This document shows, in pieces, positions 7,937-17,186 of a DNA stretch of 64,000 nucleotides. Location: positions 372,001 to 436,000 of the forward strand of contig NZ_JANGAD010000002.1 in NCBI RefSeq assembly GCF_024461735.1. The letters are read 5' to 3'. Under the pieces are notes generated by a model, which saw only the letters and a list, made by a program, of their open reading frames with translations, ran no database searches and was not told where the DNA came from. The stretch comes from Anaerotignum propionicum. GTDB taxonomy: Bacteria; Bacillota; Clostridia; Lachnospirales; Anaerotignaceae. A program made the translations under genes and the position numbers. How positions within the stretch are numbered: position 1 is the first letter of the stretch; each line of letters opens with the position of its first letter.

Positions 7937-8581
7937 ATGAAATCATTTTTAATCATTGGCATGGGCTCCTTTGGACATCACCTATGCCGAAGCCTTGAAA
8001 AGCAAAATTGTGAAATTATGATTGTTGATGAGAAGCAGGAGTATCTTGAGGACATGCTTCCTTATGTCACCAGCGCAAAAATTGGGGACTGCACCAACCC
8101 TGAGGTTTTAAAGAGTTTTGATGTGGAGGCTTTTGATGCATGCTTTGTGAGTGTAGGAGGAAGTTTTCAAAACAGTTTACAGATTACCAGTTTATTAAAA
8201 GAGCTGGGGGCAAAAAAAGTTTACAGCAAAGCTGATGAGGATATACAAGCGAAGTTTTTGTTGCGCAACGGTGCAGATGAGGTGATTTATCCTGAAAAGG
8301 ATGGAGCTGAGCGGATTGCCATCCGGGTTAGCTCGGACAATATTTTTGATTCTATTGAAATCTCCGAAGACTATTACATTATGGAGATTCAGCCTCGCCA
8401 AGAATGGTTTGGAAAAACAATTTGTGAACTCAATTTCCGCAAAAAATATCGTTTGAATATTATGGCTGTAAAAAAAGGAAAGGAACTTTTTCCAATGCCT
8501 GATTTAAATTATGAATTTACCCAAGGTGAGCACCTTATGGTGCTGGGGCATATTGATGATATCAGAAATGTAACGAAATAG
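7937..8581 (+). CDS. ktrA: Potassium uptake regulator, TrkA/KtrA family
   Basis: KtrA is the cytoplasmic ring that gates KtrB in response to ATP/ADP and, in several Firmicutes, c-di-AMP. The 214 residues split into an RCK_N Rossmann domain (IGMGSFGHHLCRSLE, then the acidic MIVDEKQE that reads the nucleotide ribose) and an RCK_C domain from ~135 (MEIQPRQEWFGKTICELNF). RCK_C is the c-di-AMP-binding domain in Staphylococcus KtrA. The start at 7937 is preceded by GGGTGAGAG, which includes the end of ktrB. A c-di-AMP phosphodiesterase (pgpH) lies ~53 kb away in the same window. The gap to secA is long. Confidence 0.93.
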   Translation: MKSFLIIGMGSFGHHLCRSLEKQNCEIMIVDEKQEYLEDMLPYVTSAKIGDCTNPEVLKSFDVEAFDACFVSVGGSFQNSLQITSLLKELGAKKVYSKADEDIQAKFLLRNGADEVIYPEKDGAERIAIRVSSDNIFDSIEISEDYYIMEIQPRQEWFGKTICELNFRKKYRLNIMAVKKGKELFPMPDLNYEFTQGEHLMVLGHIDDIRNVTK

Positions 8582-8972
8582 TTTTCAAAAATTCCATTTT
8601 ATTTTGTTCTGTAAGTATTTGAGAGGCAAGAAAGGGGCAAAATGAGGACGGATAGAGCTTGGTAGTTGGTTTTCGGCATTTTAGAAGGATTTGAATTGGA
8701 TGGATATACTTGTTAATTCTGATCGTGTCTTTTAGAAAGTGTCTCTACATAGGACAGGTTTCATTCTGTTGCACTGTTGATGGGACGGTTGTTTTAACCG
8801 GGGAACCATACGCTACTCCGGTTTAGGAAAAATTAGTTAGAAAGCTTAAATCTTTGTTAAGAACCCCCGAAACAGGTAATTTATCCTTGCCTATGGGGGT
8901 ATTCTGATGTTAAACTATAAAAATGTAATCGTCTGCCTATTTGGGCAGAAAAAAAGAATGAGGTGGACCATA
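8582..8972 (+). other. Structured leader region before secA
   Basis: No gene is seen in these 391 bases. Several hairpins can be drawn. GTGT (8739-8742) with GCAC (8771-8774) encloses an ACAG/CTGT stem. CGGTT (8786-8790) can pair with AACCG (8796-8800), while the same AACCGG (8796-8801) can instead pair with CCGGTT (8818-8823). ACCCCC (8863-8868) pairs with GGGGGT (8895-8900), enclosing AGGTAA/TTGCCT. TCTGCC/GGCAGA sits at 8932-8949. The two pairings for AACCGG exclude each other, as in a switch. I do not recognise a known riboswitch, 6S RNA, SRP RNA or tmRNA here. Confidence 0.5.
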
Positions 8973-11546
8973 ATGGGTTTTTTTGAAAAAATATTTGGCA
9001 ATTATAGCGAAAAGGAAATAAAGCGGATTACGCCGATTGTTAAGAAGATTGAAGGCTTGGCGCCTCAATATGAAACCCTCACTGATGAGGAATTGAGAGG
9101 CAAAACCCAAGAATTTAAAGACAGATTGGCGAAGGGCGAAACCTTGGATGATATATTGCCGGAAGCATATGCTGTTGTTCGTGAGGCATCTTCTCGGCCT
9201 CATGTGTTAAATATGCGCCATTTCCCTGTGCAGTTGATGGGTGGTATTGTTATGCATCAGGGACGTATTGCCGAAATGAGAACCGGTGAAGGTAAAACGT
9301 TGGTGGCGACCCTATCTGCATATTTAAATGCCTTAGAGGGCAAGGGCGTTCATGTTGTAACGGTTAATGATTATTTGGCACAGCGTGACTCTCAGTGGAT
9401 GGGCGAGGTTTTTCGTTTTCTTGGCTTAACTGTAGGCTGTATTTTAAATAATATGGATAATGATGAAAGACGTGAGGCTTATGCCTGCGATATTACCTAT
9501 GGAACCAACAACGAATTCGGTTTTGACTACCTGCGTGACAACATGGTGGTAAAAAAAGAGAGCATGGTGCAAAGAGAGTTGCATTTTGCAATCATCGACG
9601 AAGTTGACTCCGTTTTGATTGATGAGGCAAGAACCCCTTTGATTATTTCTGGTAGTGGTTCAAAATCAACGGATTTATATCGGGTTGCTGACTTGTTTGT
9701 GAAACAGTTGAAAAAAGGCCGTATTTTAAACGAAGATGAAGCAATGAACCCCCTGCTTAGAGAAGAGCTTCAGGAAGAAGGGGATTTTGTTTTGGATGAA
9801 AAAGCAAAATCCGTTGTATTGACGCAAGAAGGTGTGGAAAAAGCAGAAAAATTCTTTTCTGTGGATAACCTTTCTGACCCTGAAAATATGGAATTACAGC
9901 ATCACATTAACAATGCGTTGAAGGCTAATTACAATATGCATCTGGATAAGGATTACGTTATTGCCGAGGGTGAAATTGTTATCGTTGATGAATTTACCGG
10001 ACGTATGATGCCCGGTAGACGTTATTCTGATGGTTTGCATCAGGCTATTGAGGCAAAAGAAAACGTACAGGTTAGAAGGGAAAGCAAGACCCTTGCTACC
10101 ATTACCTTCCAGAACTATTTCAATAAATATAAGAAAAAAGCAGGCATGACAGGTACTGCCAAAACTGAGGAAGATGAATTCCGTAATATTTATGGCATGG
10201 ACGTTGTGGAAATCCCCACTAACAGACCTGTTCAGAGAAATGATTTGCAAGACGTTGTATATCGTACTGAGGCAGGAAAATTCCGTGCTGTAGTTAAGGA
10301 TATCATGGAGGCAAATGCCAAGGGACAGCCTGTTTTGGTAGGTACCATAACCATTGATAAGTCGGAAGAGTTGAGCAAATACTTGAAAAGAGAAGGCATT
10401 AAGCATCAGGTTTTGAATGCCAAATACCACGCTCAAGAAGCGGAAATCGTTTCCCTTGCAGGTCAGATGGGCGCAGTAACCATTGCTACCAATATGGCAG
10501 GCCGTGGTACGGATATTAAGCTGGGTGAGGGTGTTGCCGAGATTGGCGGTCTGAAAATCATTGGTACGGAAAGACATGAATCCAGACGTATTGATAATCA
10601 GCTGCGCGGTCGTTCCGGTCGTCAGGGTGACCCTGGTGAATCCCGTTTTTATATCTCCCTTGAAGATGAATTGATGCGCTTATTTGGCTCTGAAAAAACT
10701 ATGAAGCTTGTGGATGCCATGGGCATGAGTGAGGATGACCCTATTGAAGCAGGCATGCTGACAAAGGCCATTGAAAATGCCCAGAAGAAGGTGGAGGGTA
10801 ACAACTTTGCCATTCGTAAGCATTTGCTTGAGTATGATCAGGTTATGAATGAACAGCGTGAAATCATTTATGGTGAACGCCGCCGTGTATTATACGGCGA
10901 GGATTTGCGTGACAGCATCATGGCTATGATTCATCAAGTAGTAGCACGCAGTGTCGACACCCATATGACTGATGAGCAGCTTCCCGAAGAATGGGATATG
11001 GCGGCATTTAGTGAGCATTTTGCTTCAATTATTCCTGTGGGCAAGATAAATATAAAAGAAGATGCTTTAGCCCAGATGAGTAAAGATAAGTTAAAGGAAA
11101 ATTTAACGAAGCTTGGCGAGCAGTTATATGAAATGAAAGAAAAGGAGATCGGCGAAGCAGAACGTATGCGTGAGCTTGAGAGAGTTATCATGCTTCGTGT
11201 GATTGACCAGAAGTGGATGGATCATATTGATACCATGGATCATATGCGCCAAGGTATTGGTCTGCATGCTTATGCCCAGAGAGATCCTTTGATAGAATAT
11301 AAATTTGCCGCTTACGATATGTTTGAGGATTTAAGCAATAACATTCAGGAGGATACACTGAGAATTTTGTATCGTATTCGTATTCAGACAGAGGTACAGC
11401 GTGAAGAAGTAGAACAGCCTATGTTCACTAACAAAGATGATTCCGCAGTAAAACAGCCTAAGAAGCGTAGTGACGAGAAGGTTGGCCGTAACGATTTATG
11501 CCCTTGCGGCAGTGGTAAGAAATATAAGCACTGCTGTGGCAGATAA
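8973..11546 (+). CDS. secA: Protein translocase ATPase SecA
   Basis: SecA drives preproteins through SecYEG by ATP hydrolysis. The 857-residue product begins [19 protein letters not shown] and has Walker A MRTGEGKT, Walker [18 protein letters not shown], the [15 protein letters not shown] motif of the second nucleotide-binding fold, and the C-terminal zinc site [14 protein letters not shown] that binds SecB or lipids in other species. An in-frame ATG lies at 8907, but GAGGTGG at 8960-8966 and the conserved N-terminus point to 8973. It lies downstream of hpf and upstream of prfB, as in Bacillus, though not adjacent to either. Confidence 0.97.
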   Translation: MGFFEKIFGNYSEKEIKRITPIVKKIEGLAPQYETLTDEELRGKTQEFKDRLAKGETLDDILPEAYAVVREASSRPHVLNMRHFPVQLMGGIVMHQGRIAEMRTGEGKTLVATLSAYLNALEGKGVHVVTVNDYLAQRDSQWMGEVFRFLGLTVGCILNNMDNDERREAYACDITYGTNNEFGFDYLRDNMVVKKESMVQRELHFAIIDEVDSVLIDEARTPLIISGSGSKSTDLYRVADLFVKQLKKGRILNEDEAMNPLLREELQEEGDFVLDEKAKSVVLTQEGVEKAEKFFSVDNLSDPENMELQHHINNALKANYNMHLDKDYVIAEGEIVIVDEFTGRMMPGRRYSDGLHQAIEAKENVQVRRESKTLATITFQNYFNKYKKKAGMTGTAKTEEDEFRNIYGMDVVEIPTNRPVQRNDLQDVVYRTEAGKFRAVVKDIMEANAKGQPVLVGTITIDKSEELSKYLKREGIKHQVLNAKYHAQEAEIVSLAGQMGAVTIATNMAGRGTDIKLGEGVAEIGGLKIIGTERHESRRIDNQLRGRSGRQGDPGESRFYISLEDELMRLFGSEKTMKLVDAMGMSEDDPIEAGMLTKAIENAQKKVEGNNFAIRKHLLEYDQVMNEQREIIYGERRRVLYGEDLRDSIMAMIHQVVARSVDTHMTDEQLPEEWDMAAFSEHFASIIPVGKINIKEDALAQMSKDKLKENLTKLGEQLYEMKEKEIGEAERMRELERVIMLRVIDQKWMDHIDTMDHMRQGIGLHAYAQRDPLIEYKFAAYDMFEDLSNNIQEDTLRILYRIRIQTEVQREEVEQPMFTNKDDSAVKQPKKRSDEKVGRNDLCPCGSGKKYKHCCGR

Positions 11547-11570
11547 TGATTTGCAATTGGGGGGAGAGAT

Positions 11571-12221
11571 ATGAATAAAATCATAGAAATGCCCTTTTCC
11601 ATACCCTTTTATACCCAACGGGTCACTGAGGAGAGCTGGAAGGCCGATGGTTTTTTGGATTTTGAGGAAGGCTTAAGCTGGGAAATGAGAGGGTGTGGCA
11701 TTGCATCTTTGCGTATGATCGTGGATGGATTTTTACAACAAGCAGGTGAATCTTACTGTGAAAAGCAAGGCACCATGATTCATAAGGGTCTGAAAAAAGA
11801 AGCCTATAAACAGGGTGTTGGTTGGATTCATCAGGGATTGGCAGAGATGGCAGAGGAATATGGACTTTTAGGCGTAGCCTATCGAGGAAAGAATGCCTTT
11901 GATGTTGCCGCAGAAATTGAAAAGGGAAAGCCCTGCATCGTTTCTGTTTCCCCCAGATTTGCTGGGGGAAAAACCGATGAAAACGGAAATCTTTATGGCA
12001 AAGGCGGCCATTTGGTTGTTGCTTATGGCTGTGAAATGGATGAAGAGGGCAAACCTGTGGCTTTTTTGATACATCATCCATCCTGCTTCTTAGAATATAA
12101 TTGGCCAAGACATTGGGTTTCTATAGGGGAATTCGATGCATCCTTTTCTGGAAATTATATTGCATTTCAAAAAGGCGAAAGCCAGAACCGTGGGTTTCAC
12201 CCACACCCACTTACTTTTTGA
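11571..12221 (+). CDS. C39-like papain-fold peptidase protein
   Basis: The 216-residue protein matches the peptidase C39-like family (PF13529). The catalytic Cys is in the motif RGCGIASL near residue 43 and the catalytic His is in GKGGHLVVAYG. It has no signal peptide or membrane segment, so it probably acts in the cytoplasm; the substrate is unknown. GGGGGGAGAG precedes the ATG. The last ten or so residues (ending GFHPHPLTF) are encoded inside a dispersed repeat that begins near 12191, so the original C-terminus may have been replaced when the repeat arrived. It sits between secA and prfB, where Bacillus has no such gene. Confidence 0.85.
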   Translation: MNKIIEMPFSIPFYTQRVTEESWKADGFLDFEEGLSWEMRGCGIASLRMIVDGFLQQAGESYCEKQGTMIHKGLKKEAYKQGVGWIHQGLAEMAEEYGLLGVAYRGKNAFDVAAEIEKGKPCIVSVSPRFAGGKTDENGNLYGKGGHLVVAYGCEMDEEGKPVAFLIHHPSCFLEYNWPRHWVSIGEFDASFSGNYIAFQKGESQNRGFHPHPLTF

Positions 12222-12267
12222 AAAAACAAGCCGAAAACTTTTATTGAACCCCATTATTATGGGGTTT
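12191..12267 (+). repeat. Dispersed intergenic repeat, copy A
   Basis: This stretch aligns over ~75 bases with the reverse complement of 19653-19732 and over ~48 bases with 58153-58200. Shared blocks include CTTTTTG-AAAAA-CAAG, AAAACTTTTAT and ATGGGGTTT. It ends in a small hairpin, AACCCC/GGGGTT. A further hairpin at 12367-12390 (GTTC-GGGAC/GTCCC-GAAC) may be part of the same element, since copy B has comparable stems. The 5' end overlaps the 3' end of the C39-like gene. Confidence 0.6.
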
Positions 12268-12453
12268 AAAAGGCAAAAGGTTAAGATGACAAAGATACAA
12301 GGTGTGGTAGTGGGTATTCGTTTGTCAATATTCATAGCAAAAATTCAATTTTTGTATGGCTTGTAGGGTTCGGGACGGCGTCCCAAGAACTTGACCATGG
12401 ATTGTATTTTGCACATGATTATATATTTCATTTTTAAAGGAGTTGATTTTTAA

Positions 12454-13558
12454 ATGTTCGAGTTAGAACAGATCCGTCTGGGGCTTACAGCTTACGACGA
12501 AAAATTAGAGGAAATGGGGGCTTCACTTTGACGTCGCAGGCGCAAAGGAGAAGATAACCGAATTAGAAGAGCTTTCTGCAGACCCCGAATTTTGGGGAGA
12601 CTTGGAAAAAAGCCAGAAAACATTGCAACAATTGAAGGCGCTGAAAAATAGGGTGGGCAAGTTTGAAACACTGGTTACCACCTATGAGGATATACTCACT
12701 CTCATTGAAATGGGTATTGAGGAACAGGACGAAAGCGTTTATGAAGAAGTAAAGGCAATGCGCAATACCTTTGAAACAGAGTTCGAGGAGTTGCATATCG
12801 CTACAATGCTGGATGGGGAATATGACCGCAACAATGCCATTGTTACCCTGCATGCAGGCACCGGCGGCACAGAGGCCTGTGATTGGACCAATATGCTGTT
12901 CCGTATGTATAGCAAATGGGCGGCAAAGGCTGGTTATGAAGTGGAAATTCTGGATATGTTAGATGGAGATGAGGCTGGCATAAAATCCGTTACCATTCAG
13001 GTTAATGGTGAGAATGCTTATGGCTATTTGAAGTCGGAAAAGGGCATTCACCGTTTGGTTCGTGTATCACCTTTTGATAGCTCAGGAAGACGTCATACGT
13101 CTTTTGCATCCTGCGATGTTATGCCTGAAATTGAAAACGATAATGAAATTGAAGTAAAGCCCGATGACATCCGTATTGATACTTATCGTGCCAGTGGCGC
13201 AGGTGGTCAGCACGTTAATAAAACCTCTTCGGCAATCCGTATCACCCATTTCCCTACAGGAACTGTGGTGCAGTGTCAGGATGAAAGAAGTCAGTTCAGC
13301 AATAAGGATAGAGCCTTTAAAATGCTGAAAAGCAAGCTCCTTGCTTTGAAAATTGAGGAGCAGATGCAAAAGCTTGCTCAAATCAGAGGAGATATCAAGG
13401 AAATTGGCTGGGGCAGTCAAATTCGCTCTTATGTATTCATGCCCTATACTATGGTAAAGGATCACCGTACAGGCGAGGAAACAGGCAACGTTGGTGCAGT
13501 CATGGATGGTGAAATTGATCCATTTATCAGCGCATACCTTGCTTGGATTCATAGCTAA
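12454..13558 (+). CDS. prfB: Peptide chain release factor 2, with programmed +1 frameshift
   Basis: RF2 recognises UGA and UAA and triggers peptide release. The gene is in two frames: 25 codons from ATG 12454 to an in-frame TGA at 12529-12531, then the +1 frame from GAC at 12530 to the stop at 13558, giving 367 residues as usual. The shift site is CTT-TGA-C, with a GGGGG internal Shine-Dalgarno-like run upstream. The main frame has the SPF tripeptide that reads stop codons and GAGGQHVNKTSSA with the GGQ motif that acts in the peptidyl transferase centre. AAAGGAG precedes the ATG. The shift makes RF2 synthesis self-limiting: abundant RF2 terminates at the TGA. Confidence 0.96.
12516..12532 (+). 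promoter_or_regulatory. RF2 autoregulatory frameshift signal
   Basis: GGGGG (12516-12520) is followed by a 5-base spacer, the slippery CTT (12526-12528), and TGA with a following C (12529-12532). The CTT-TGA-C core is canonical. The spacer between the G run and CTT is 5 bases, against 3 in the Escherichia coli AGGGGGTATCTTTGAC site. Confidence 0.93.
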
Positions 13559-13569
13559 AGGAGAACGTA

Positions 13570-14556
13570 TTGAAAGAGATCAGAATTACCAAAAATGAAG
13601 AAAACCAAAGGCTGGATAAATTCCTGCTAAAATATATGAATAAGGCTTCCAAAGCCTTTATTTATAAGATGCTTAGAAAAAAACGCATTAAATATAACGG
13701 AAAAAAAGCGGAAGGCAGTGAGTTACTCCGAGCGGGTGACTCCCTTTCCTTGTATCTTTCTGAGGAGACCATGTGCTCTTTCATGGAGGAAAAGGCTGTT
13801 GCCCAAGCAAAGCGCCATTTTGCTATTATTTATGAGGATGATGACGTTGTTGCGGTGGCAAAGCCCGCAGGTCTTTTGACTCACCCGGAAAAAAGTGAGG
13901 ATAAGGATACCTTGATTGATCAGGTTTTGTTCTACCTCTATGAAAAAGGGCAGTATGCACCTACCATGGAAAGTACCTTTACCCCTGCGCTATGCAACCG
14001 TTTGGATCGCAATACCAGCGGTATTGTGTTGGCAGGGAAAACCTTGAAAGGGGTGCAGAGCCTGAACGAGGCCATTCGTAATAAGCAGGTGGACAAGTAC
14101 TACCTTACGCTGGTTCAAGGAGAGGTAAAACAAGAAGGTGAGATTTCTGCTTTTCTTTCAAAGGAAGAGGGCAAGAATCAAGTGCGTATTTCAAAGGAAG
14201 CAGGCATTGATGGGAAAGAAAGTATTACCCGTTACCGCCCCTTAGCTTATCAAGATGGCTATACCCTTTTGGAAATTCACTTAATAACAGGAAAAACCCA
14301 TCAAATTCGTGCCCATATGCAATCCATGGGGCATCCGGTTGTGGGTGACCGAAAATATGGAGATACCGCGGTAAATCAAGAATTTAGACAGAACTTTGGT
14401 CTGTCAAACCAGTTTTTACATGGGGCAAGGCTTGTATTTTCCAACACGGACGGTTCTTTAAGCTATTTGAAGGGCAAAACCCTCATTGCACCGTTGCCGA
14501 AGGTATTTCAGCAGATTGTAGAAGATATTTTTGGGGAAAGTGTAACGTTGGAGTAA
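13570..14556 (+). CDS. RluA-family pseudouridine synthase
   Basis: This 328-residue enzyme converts specific uridines in RNA to pseudouridine. An N-terminal S4 RNA-binding domain (residues ~1-60, with the basic RKKRIKYNGKK) precedes the catalytic domain. The active-site motif reads CNRLDRNTSGIVL, with the catalytic Asp, and GKTHQIRAHMQSMGHPVVGD follows. The family includes RluC, RluD and the Firmicute YjbO/YlyB/YhcT types; the target base cannot be assigned from sequence alone. The start is TTG at 13570 with AAGGAG 7 bases upstream. It lies 11 bases after prfB and is probably co-transcribed. Confidence 0.92.
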   Translation: MKEIRITKNEENQRLDKFLLKYMNKASKAFIYKMLRKKRIKYNGKKAEGSELLRAGDSLSLYLSEETMCSFMEEKAVAQAKRHFAIIYEDDDVVAVAKPAGLLTHPEKSEDKDTLIDQVLFYLYEKGQYAPTMESTFTPALCNRLDRNTSGIVLAGKTLKGVQSLNEAIRNKQVDKYYLTLVQGEVKQEGEISAFLSKEEGKNQVRISKEAGIDGKESITRYRPLAYQDGYTLLEIHLITGKTHQIRAHMQSMGHPVVGDRKYGDTAVNQEFRQNFGLSNQFLHGARLVFSNTDGSLSYLKGKTLIAPLPKVFQQIVEDIFGESVTLE

Positions 14557-14572
14557 CGAAGGAGGCGCAAAT

Positions 14573-15307
14573 ATGAAAGCCATTATATTGGCGGCTGGCT
14601 ATGCAACAAGGCTATATCCTTTAACTTTGCATAAGTCGAAGGCTTTGCTCCCGATTAATAAAAAGCCGATTATTGATTATATTATTGATGAAATGAACCA
14701 TGTAGAAGGTTTGGATGAGATTTATGTGGTTACCAACAGCCGTTTTTATGAGCAGTTTTTAGACTGGGCGAAAACGGTTCATAGCAAGGTACCGGTTTTT
14801 ATTTTAGATGATGGAACTACGGATGACAGCAACAAACGGGGGGCAATTGGAGATATTTCTTTTGTCATTCAAGAAATGAAAATTGACGATGAGTTGATGG
14901 TCATTGCGGGAGATAATTTCTTCACCTATTCCTTAAAGGATTATGTGGATTTTTTCCATGAAAAAAATCGGGATTGTGTTTGTGTAAAGGTTTGGGAGGA
15001 CAAAGAGTCTTTATCCCAGTTTGGAATAGCCCTTTTGGATGAAAAGGGATTGGTTCTTGATATTGAAGAGAAACCGGAACAACCAAAGTCAAATACTGTT
15101 GTGTTTGCCACATACTTATATAAAAAAGAAACGGTACCTCTGTTTGCCACCTATTTGGCAGAGGGGAATAAGCCAGATGCACCGGGGAATTTCCCGGCTT
15201 GGCTGTATCGACGCAAAGAAGTGTATGCCTATACATTTACGGAGGAATGCTACGATATCGGTACGCCGGAAAGCTACCGCGAGGTATGCGAACTGTTTGA
15301 GGATTAA
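14573..15307 (+). CDS. Sugar/choline phosphate nucleotidyltransferase
   Basis: The 244-residue protein is a GT-A fold NTP transferase that joins a nucleoside triphosphate to a sugar-1-phosphate or similar acceptor. The N-terminus carries the signature IILAAGYATRLYPLT with a downstream Lys in SKALLPI, and AGDNFFTYSL supplies a metal-binding Asp. It lacks the C-terminal left-handed helix of GlmU-type enzymes. It resembles glucose-1-phosphate nucleotidyltransferases (RfbA-like), but the sugar and nucleotide cannot be decided. GAAGGAGGCG precedes the ATG. It lies in the prfB-prmA run with no glycan genes around it. Confidence 0.88.
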   Translation: MKAIILAAGYATRLYPLTLHKSKALLPINKKPIIDYIIDEMNHVEGLDEIYVVTNSRFYEQFLDWAKTVHSKVPVFILDDGTTDDSNKRGAIGDISFVIQEMKIDDELMVIAGDNFFTYSLKDYVDFFHEKNRDCVCVKVWEDKESLSQFGIALLDEKGLVLDIEEKPEQPKSNTVVFATYLYKKETVPLFATYLAEGNKPDAPGNFPAWLYRRKEVYAYTFTEECYDIGTPESYREVCELFED

Positions 15308-15468
15308 GTCCGAGTCCGACGCAATTGCGGCGACTGACAGCAAAAAGAGCCGCTTGATGCTCTCCCGTAAGGAAGTAAACAAATTACTTCTTTATGAGAG
15401 GACATCCCAGCGGTTTTTTATTGTACAACATTGAGAAGCTGAAAATACGCAAAAAAAGGAGAAATACC

Positions 15469-16446
15469 ATGGAATGGATTGAAGTTTTTGTAGCTGTAAG
15501 CCAAACGGGGCTGGAGCCCATCGCAGGTTTATTATACGAGTGTGGCCTGACAGGGCTTATGATTAGTGATGAGGCGGATTTTCAGGAGTTCTTAGAGGCA
15601 CCCAATAGAGATTGGGATTATGTTGCTGACGAACTGGTGGAAGAAAAACAAAAGCTGGAAACAGGGATTACCTTTTTCTTGAGAGATAACCTTTATGGCA
15701 GAGAACAGTTGGCGCAGATTAAGAGTGCTTTGACTGTGATTCAGGAGCAGGAAAAAGAACTGGATTTAGGTTCATTGGAAATGACCATGAAAAATGTGCA
15801 GGAAGAGGATTGGGCGAATAACTGGAAGAAATACTTTAAACCTTTTCCTGTTGGAGAAAAAATCATGATTAAGCCCTCTTGGGAGGAGCTGACAGAGGCA
15901 ACGGATAAGGTGGTATTGAAAATTGACCCCGGCCATATCTTTGGTACTGGTACCCATGAAACCACTCAGCTTTGTATGGAACTGATCGAAACATATTTGA
16001 AGAAAGATGATGTTGTTTTAGATATCGGTTGTGGCAGTGGTATTTTATCTATTGCATCGCTTTTGCTGGAAGCAAAAGAAGCAGATGCTGTGGATATTGA
16101 TCCCAATGCAATGGAAATTGCTTATGAAAACAGTGATCGGAATGATATTCCAAGAGAAAAGTATCATGTTTGTGCAGGCAATATTTTAGAGGAGGAAGCT
16201 CTTCATCAAAAGTATAGCGGCAAAAAGTATGATATGGTTGAGGCGAATATTGTTGCCGATGTGATTATTGCATTGACCAAAAAAGTGCCGGATTATATCA
16301 AGGACGGGGGGATTTTCCTCTGCAGCGGCATTATTATTGAGCGGAAAGAGGATGTACTTTCTGCTTTGATTGCTGGTGGATATTCGGTATTAGAAGTAAA
16401 AGAGAAAAAAGGTTGGGTAGCCATTGCGACTCGCTATGAGGGATAA
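15469..16446 (+). CDS. prmA: Ribosomal protein L11 methyltransferase
   Basis: PrmA methylates lysines and the N-terminus of ribosomal protein L11 using S-adenosylmethionine. The 325 residues hold an N-terminal substrate-recognition domain (~1-100) and a Rossmann methyltransferase domain with motif I VLDIGCGSGILSIAS and the acceptor-side motif VEANIVADVI. GTGTHETTQL is typical of the family. The start is ATG 15469 with AAAGGAG upstream; an upstream in-frame ATG at 15394 would add an untypical basic extension. rsmE follows after 3 bases, the same pairing as in Bacillus. Confidence 0.95.
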   Translation: MEWIEVFVAVSQTGLEPIAGLLYECGLTGLMISDEADFQEFLEAPNRDWDYVADELVEEKQKLETGITFFLRDNLYGREQLAQIKSALTVIQEQEKELDLGSLEMTMKNVQEEDWANNWKKYFKPFPVGEKIMIKPSWEELTEATDKVVLKIDPGHIFGTGTHETTQLCMELIETYLKKDDVVLDIGCGSGILSIASLLLEAKEADAVDIDPNAMEIAYENSDRNDIPREKYHVCAGNILEEEALHQKYSGKKYDMVEANIVADVIIALTKKVPDYIKDGGIFLCSGIIIERKEDVLSALIAGGYSVLEVKEKKGWVAIATRYEG

Positions 16447-16449
16447 GAG

Positions 16450-17175
16450 ATGCCAAAATTTTTTGTAGAGCCTCATCAAATAAAAGATAACCTCATCCAA
16501 GTGATTGGAGAGGATGCGAAGCATATTAAAACTGTATTGCGCTCTCGGGAAGGGGAGGAAATTACCCTTTGTGATGGTTTAGGGACAGATTATTTTTGTC
16601 GGATTGCTTCTTTGGAAGAAGGCGTTACGGCAGAGGTACTCTCCAGTGAACCATGTCAGTCTGAGCCTAAAACAAAAATTACCCTTTATCAAGGTTTGCC
16701 TAAGGCGGATAAAATGGAGCTTATAATCCAAAAATGTGTAGAGTTAGGCGTGGATCGTATTGTTGCCGTTTCTACGGAACGCTGTATTGTCAAGCTTGAT
16801 AAAAAAGAGGAAAAAAAGCTGGACAGATGGCAAAAAATTGCCGAGGCGGCGGCAAAGCAAAGCGGCAGAGGCAAGATACCTGAAATAGCACCGAAGGTTC
16901 TGCGTTTTTCGGAGGCTTTGGCAGAAGCAAAAAACTTATCCGGCGCAATCATTCCCTATGAAAAAGAAGAATACAGGGGGATACGTAGCTTTGTAGAGGG
17001 TTTTGCTGGGAATGAAGTTGGCGTTTTTATCGGCCCTGAAGGGGGCTTCACAGAAGAGGAGATTCAAGGGGCAAAGGATGCAGGGGTGTTGCCCGTTACC
17101 CTTGGTAAGCGGATTTTACGTACAGAAACAGCTGGGATGACTGCCATTGCTATTTTGCTGTACGAGTTAGGTTAA
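16450..17175 (+). CDS. rsmE: 16S rRNA m3U1498 methyltransferase
   Basis: RsmE makes N3-methyluridine at 16S position 1498, close to the decoding site. The 241-residue protein has an N-terminal PUA-like domain starting MPKFFVEPHQI and a SPOUT (trefoil knot) methyltransferase domain. The knot motifs are IGPEGGFTEEEI and LGKRILRTETAGMTAI. The reading frame starts 3 bases after prmA, with GAGGGATAAG overlapping the prmA stop. Confidence 0.96.
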   Translation: MPKFFVEPHQIKDNLIQVIGEDAKHIKTVLRSREGEEITLCDGLGTDYFCRIASLEEGVTAEVLSSEPCQSEPKTKITLYQGLPKADKMELIIQKCVELGVDRIVAVSTERCIVKLDKKEEKKLDRWQKIAEAAAKQSGRGKIPEIAPKVLRFSEALAEAKNLSGAIIPYEKEEYRGIRSFVEGFAGNEVGVFIGPEGGFTEEEIQGAKDAGVLPVTLGKRILRTETAGMTAIAILLYELG

Positions 17176-17186
17176 GGAGGAGTAAG

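Noticed and set aside
9894-10577. 227-codon open frame antisense to secA
   Set aside because: It is a shadow of secA codon usage with no independent start signal or motif.
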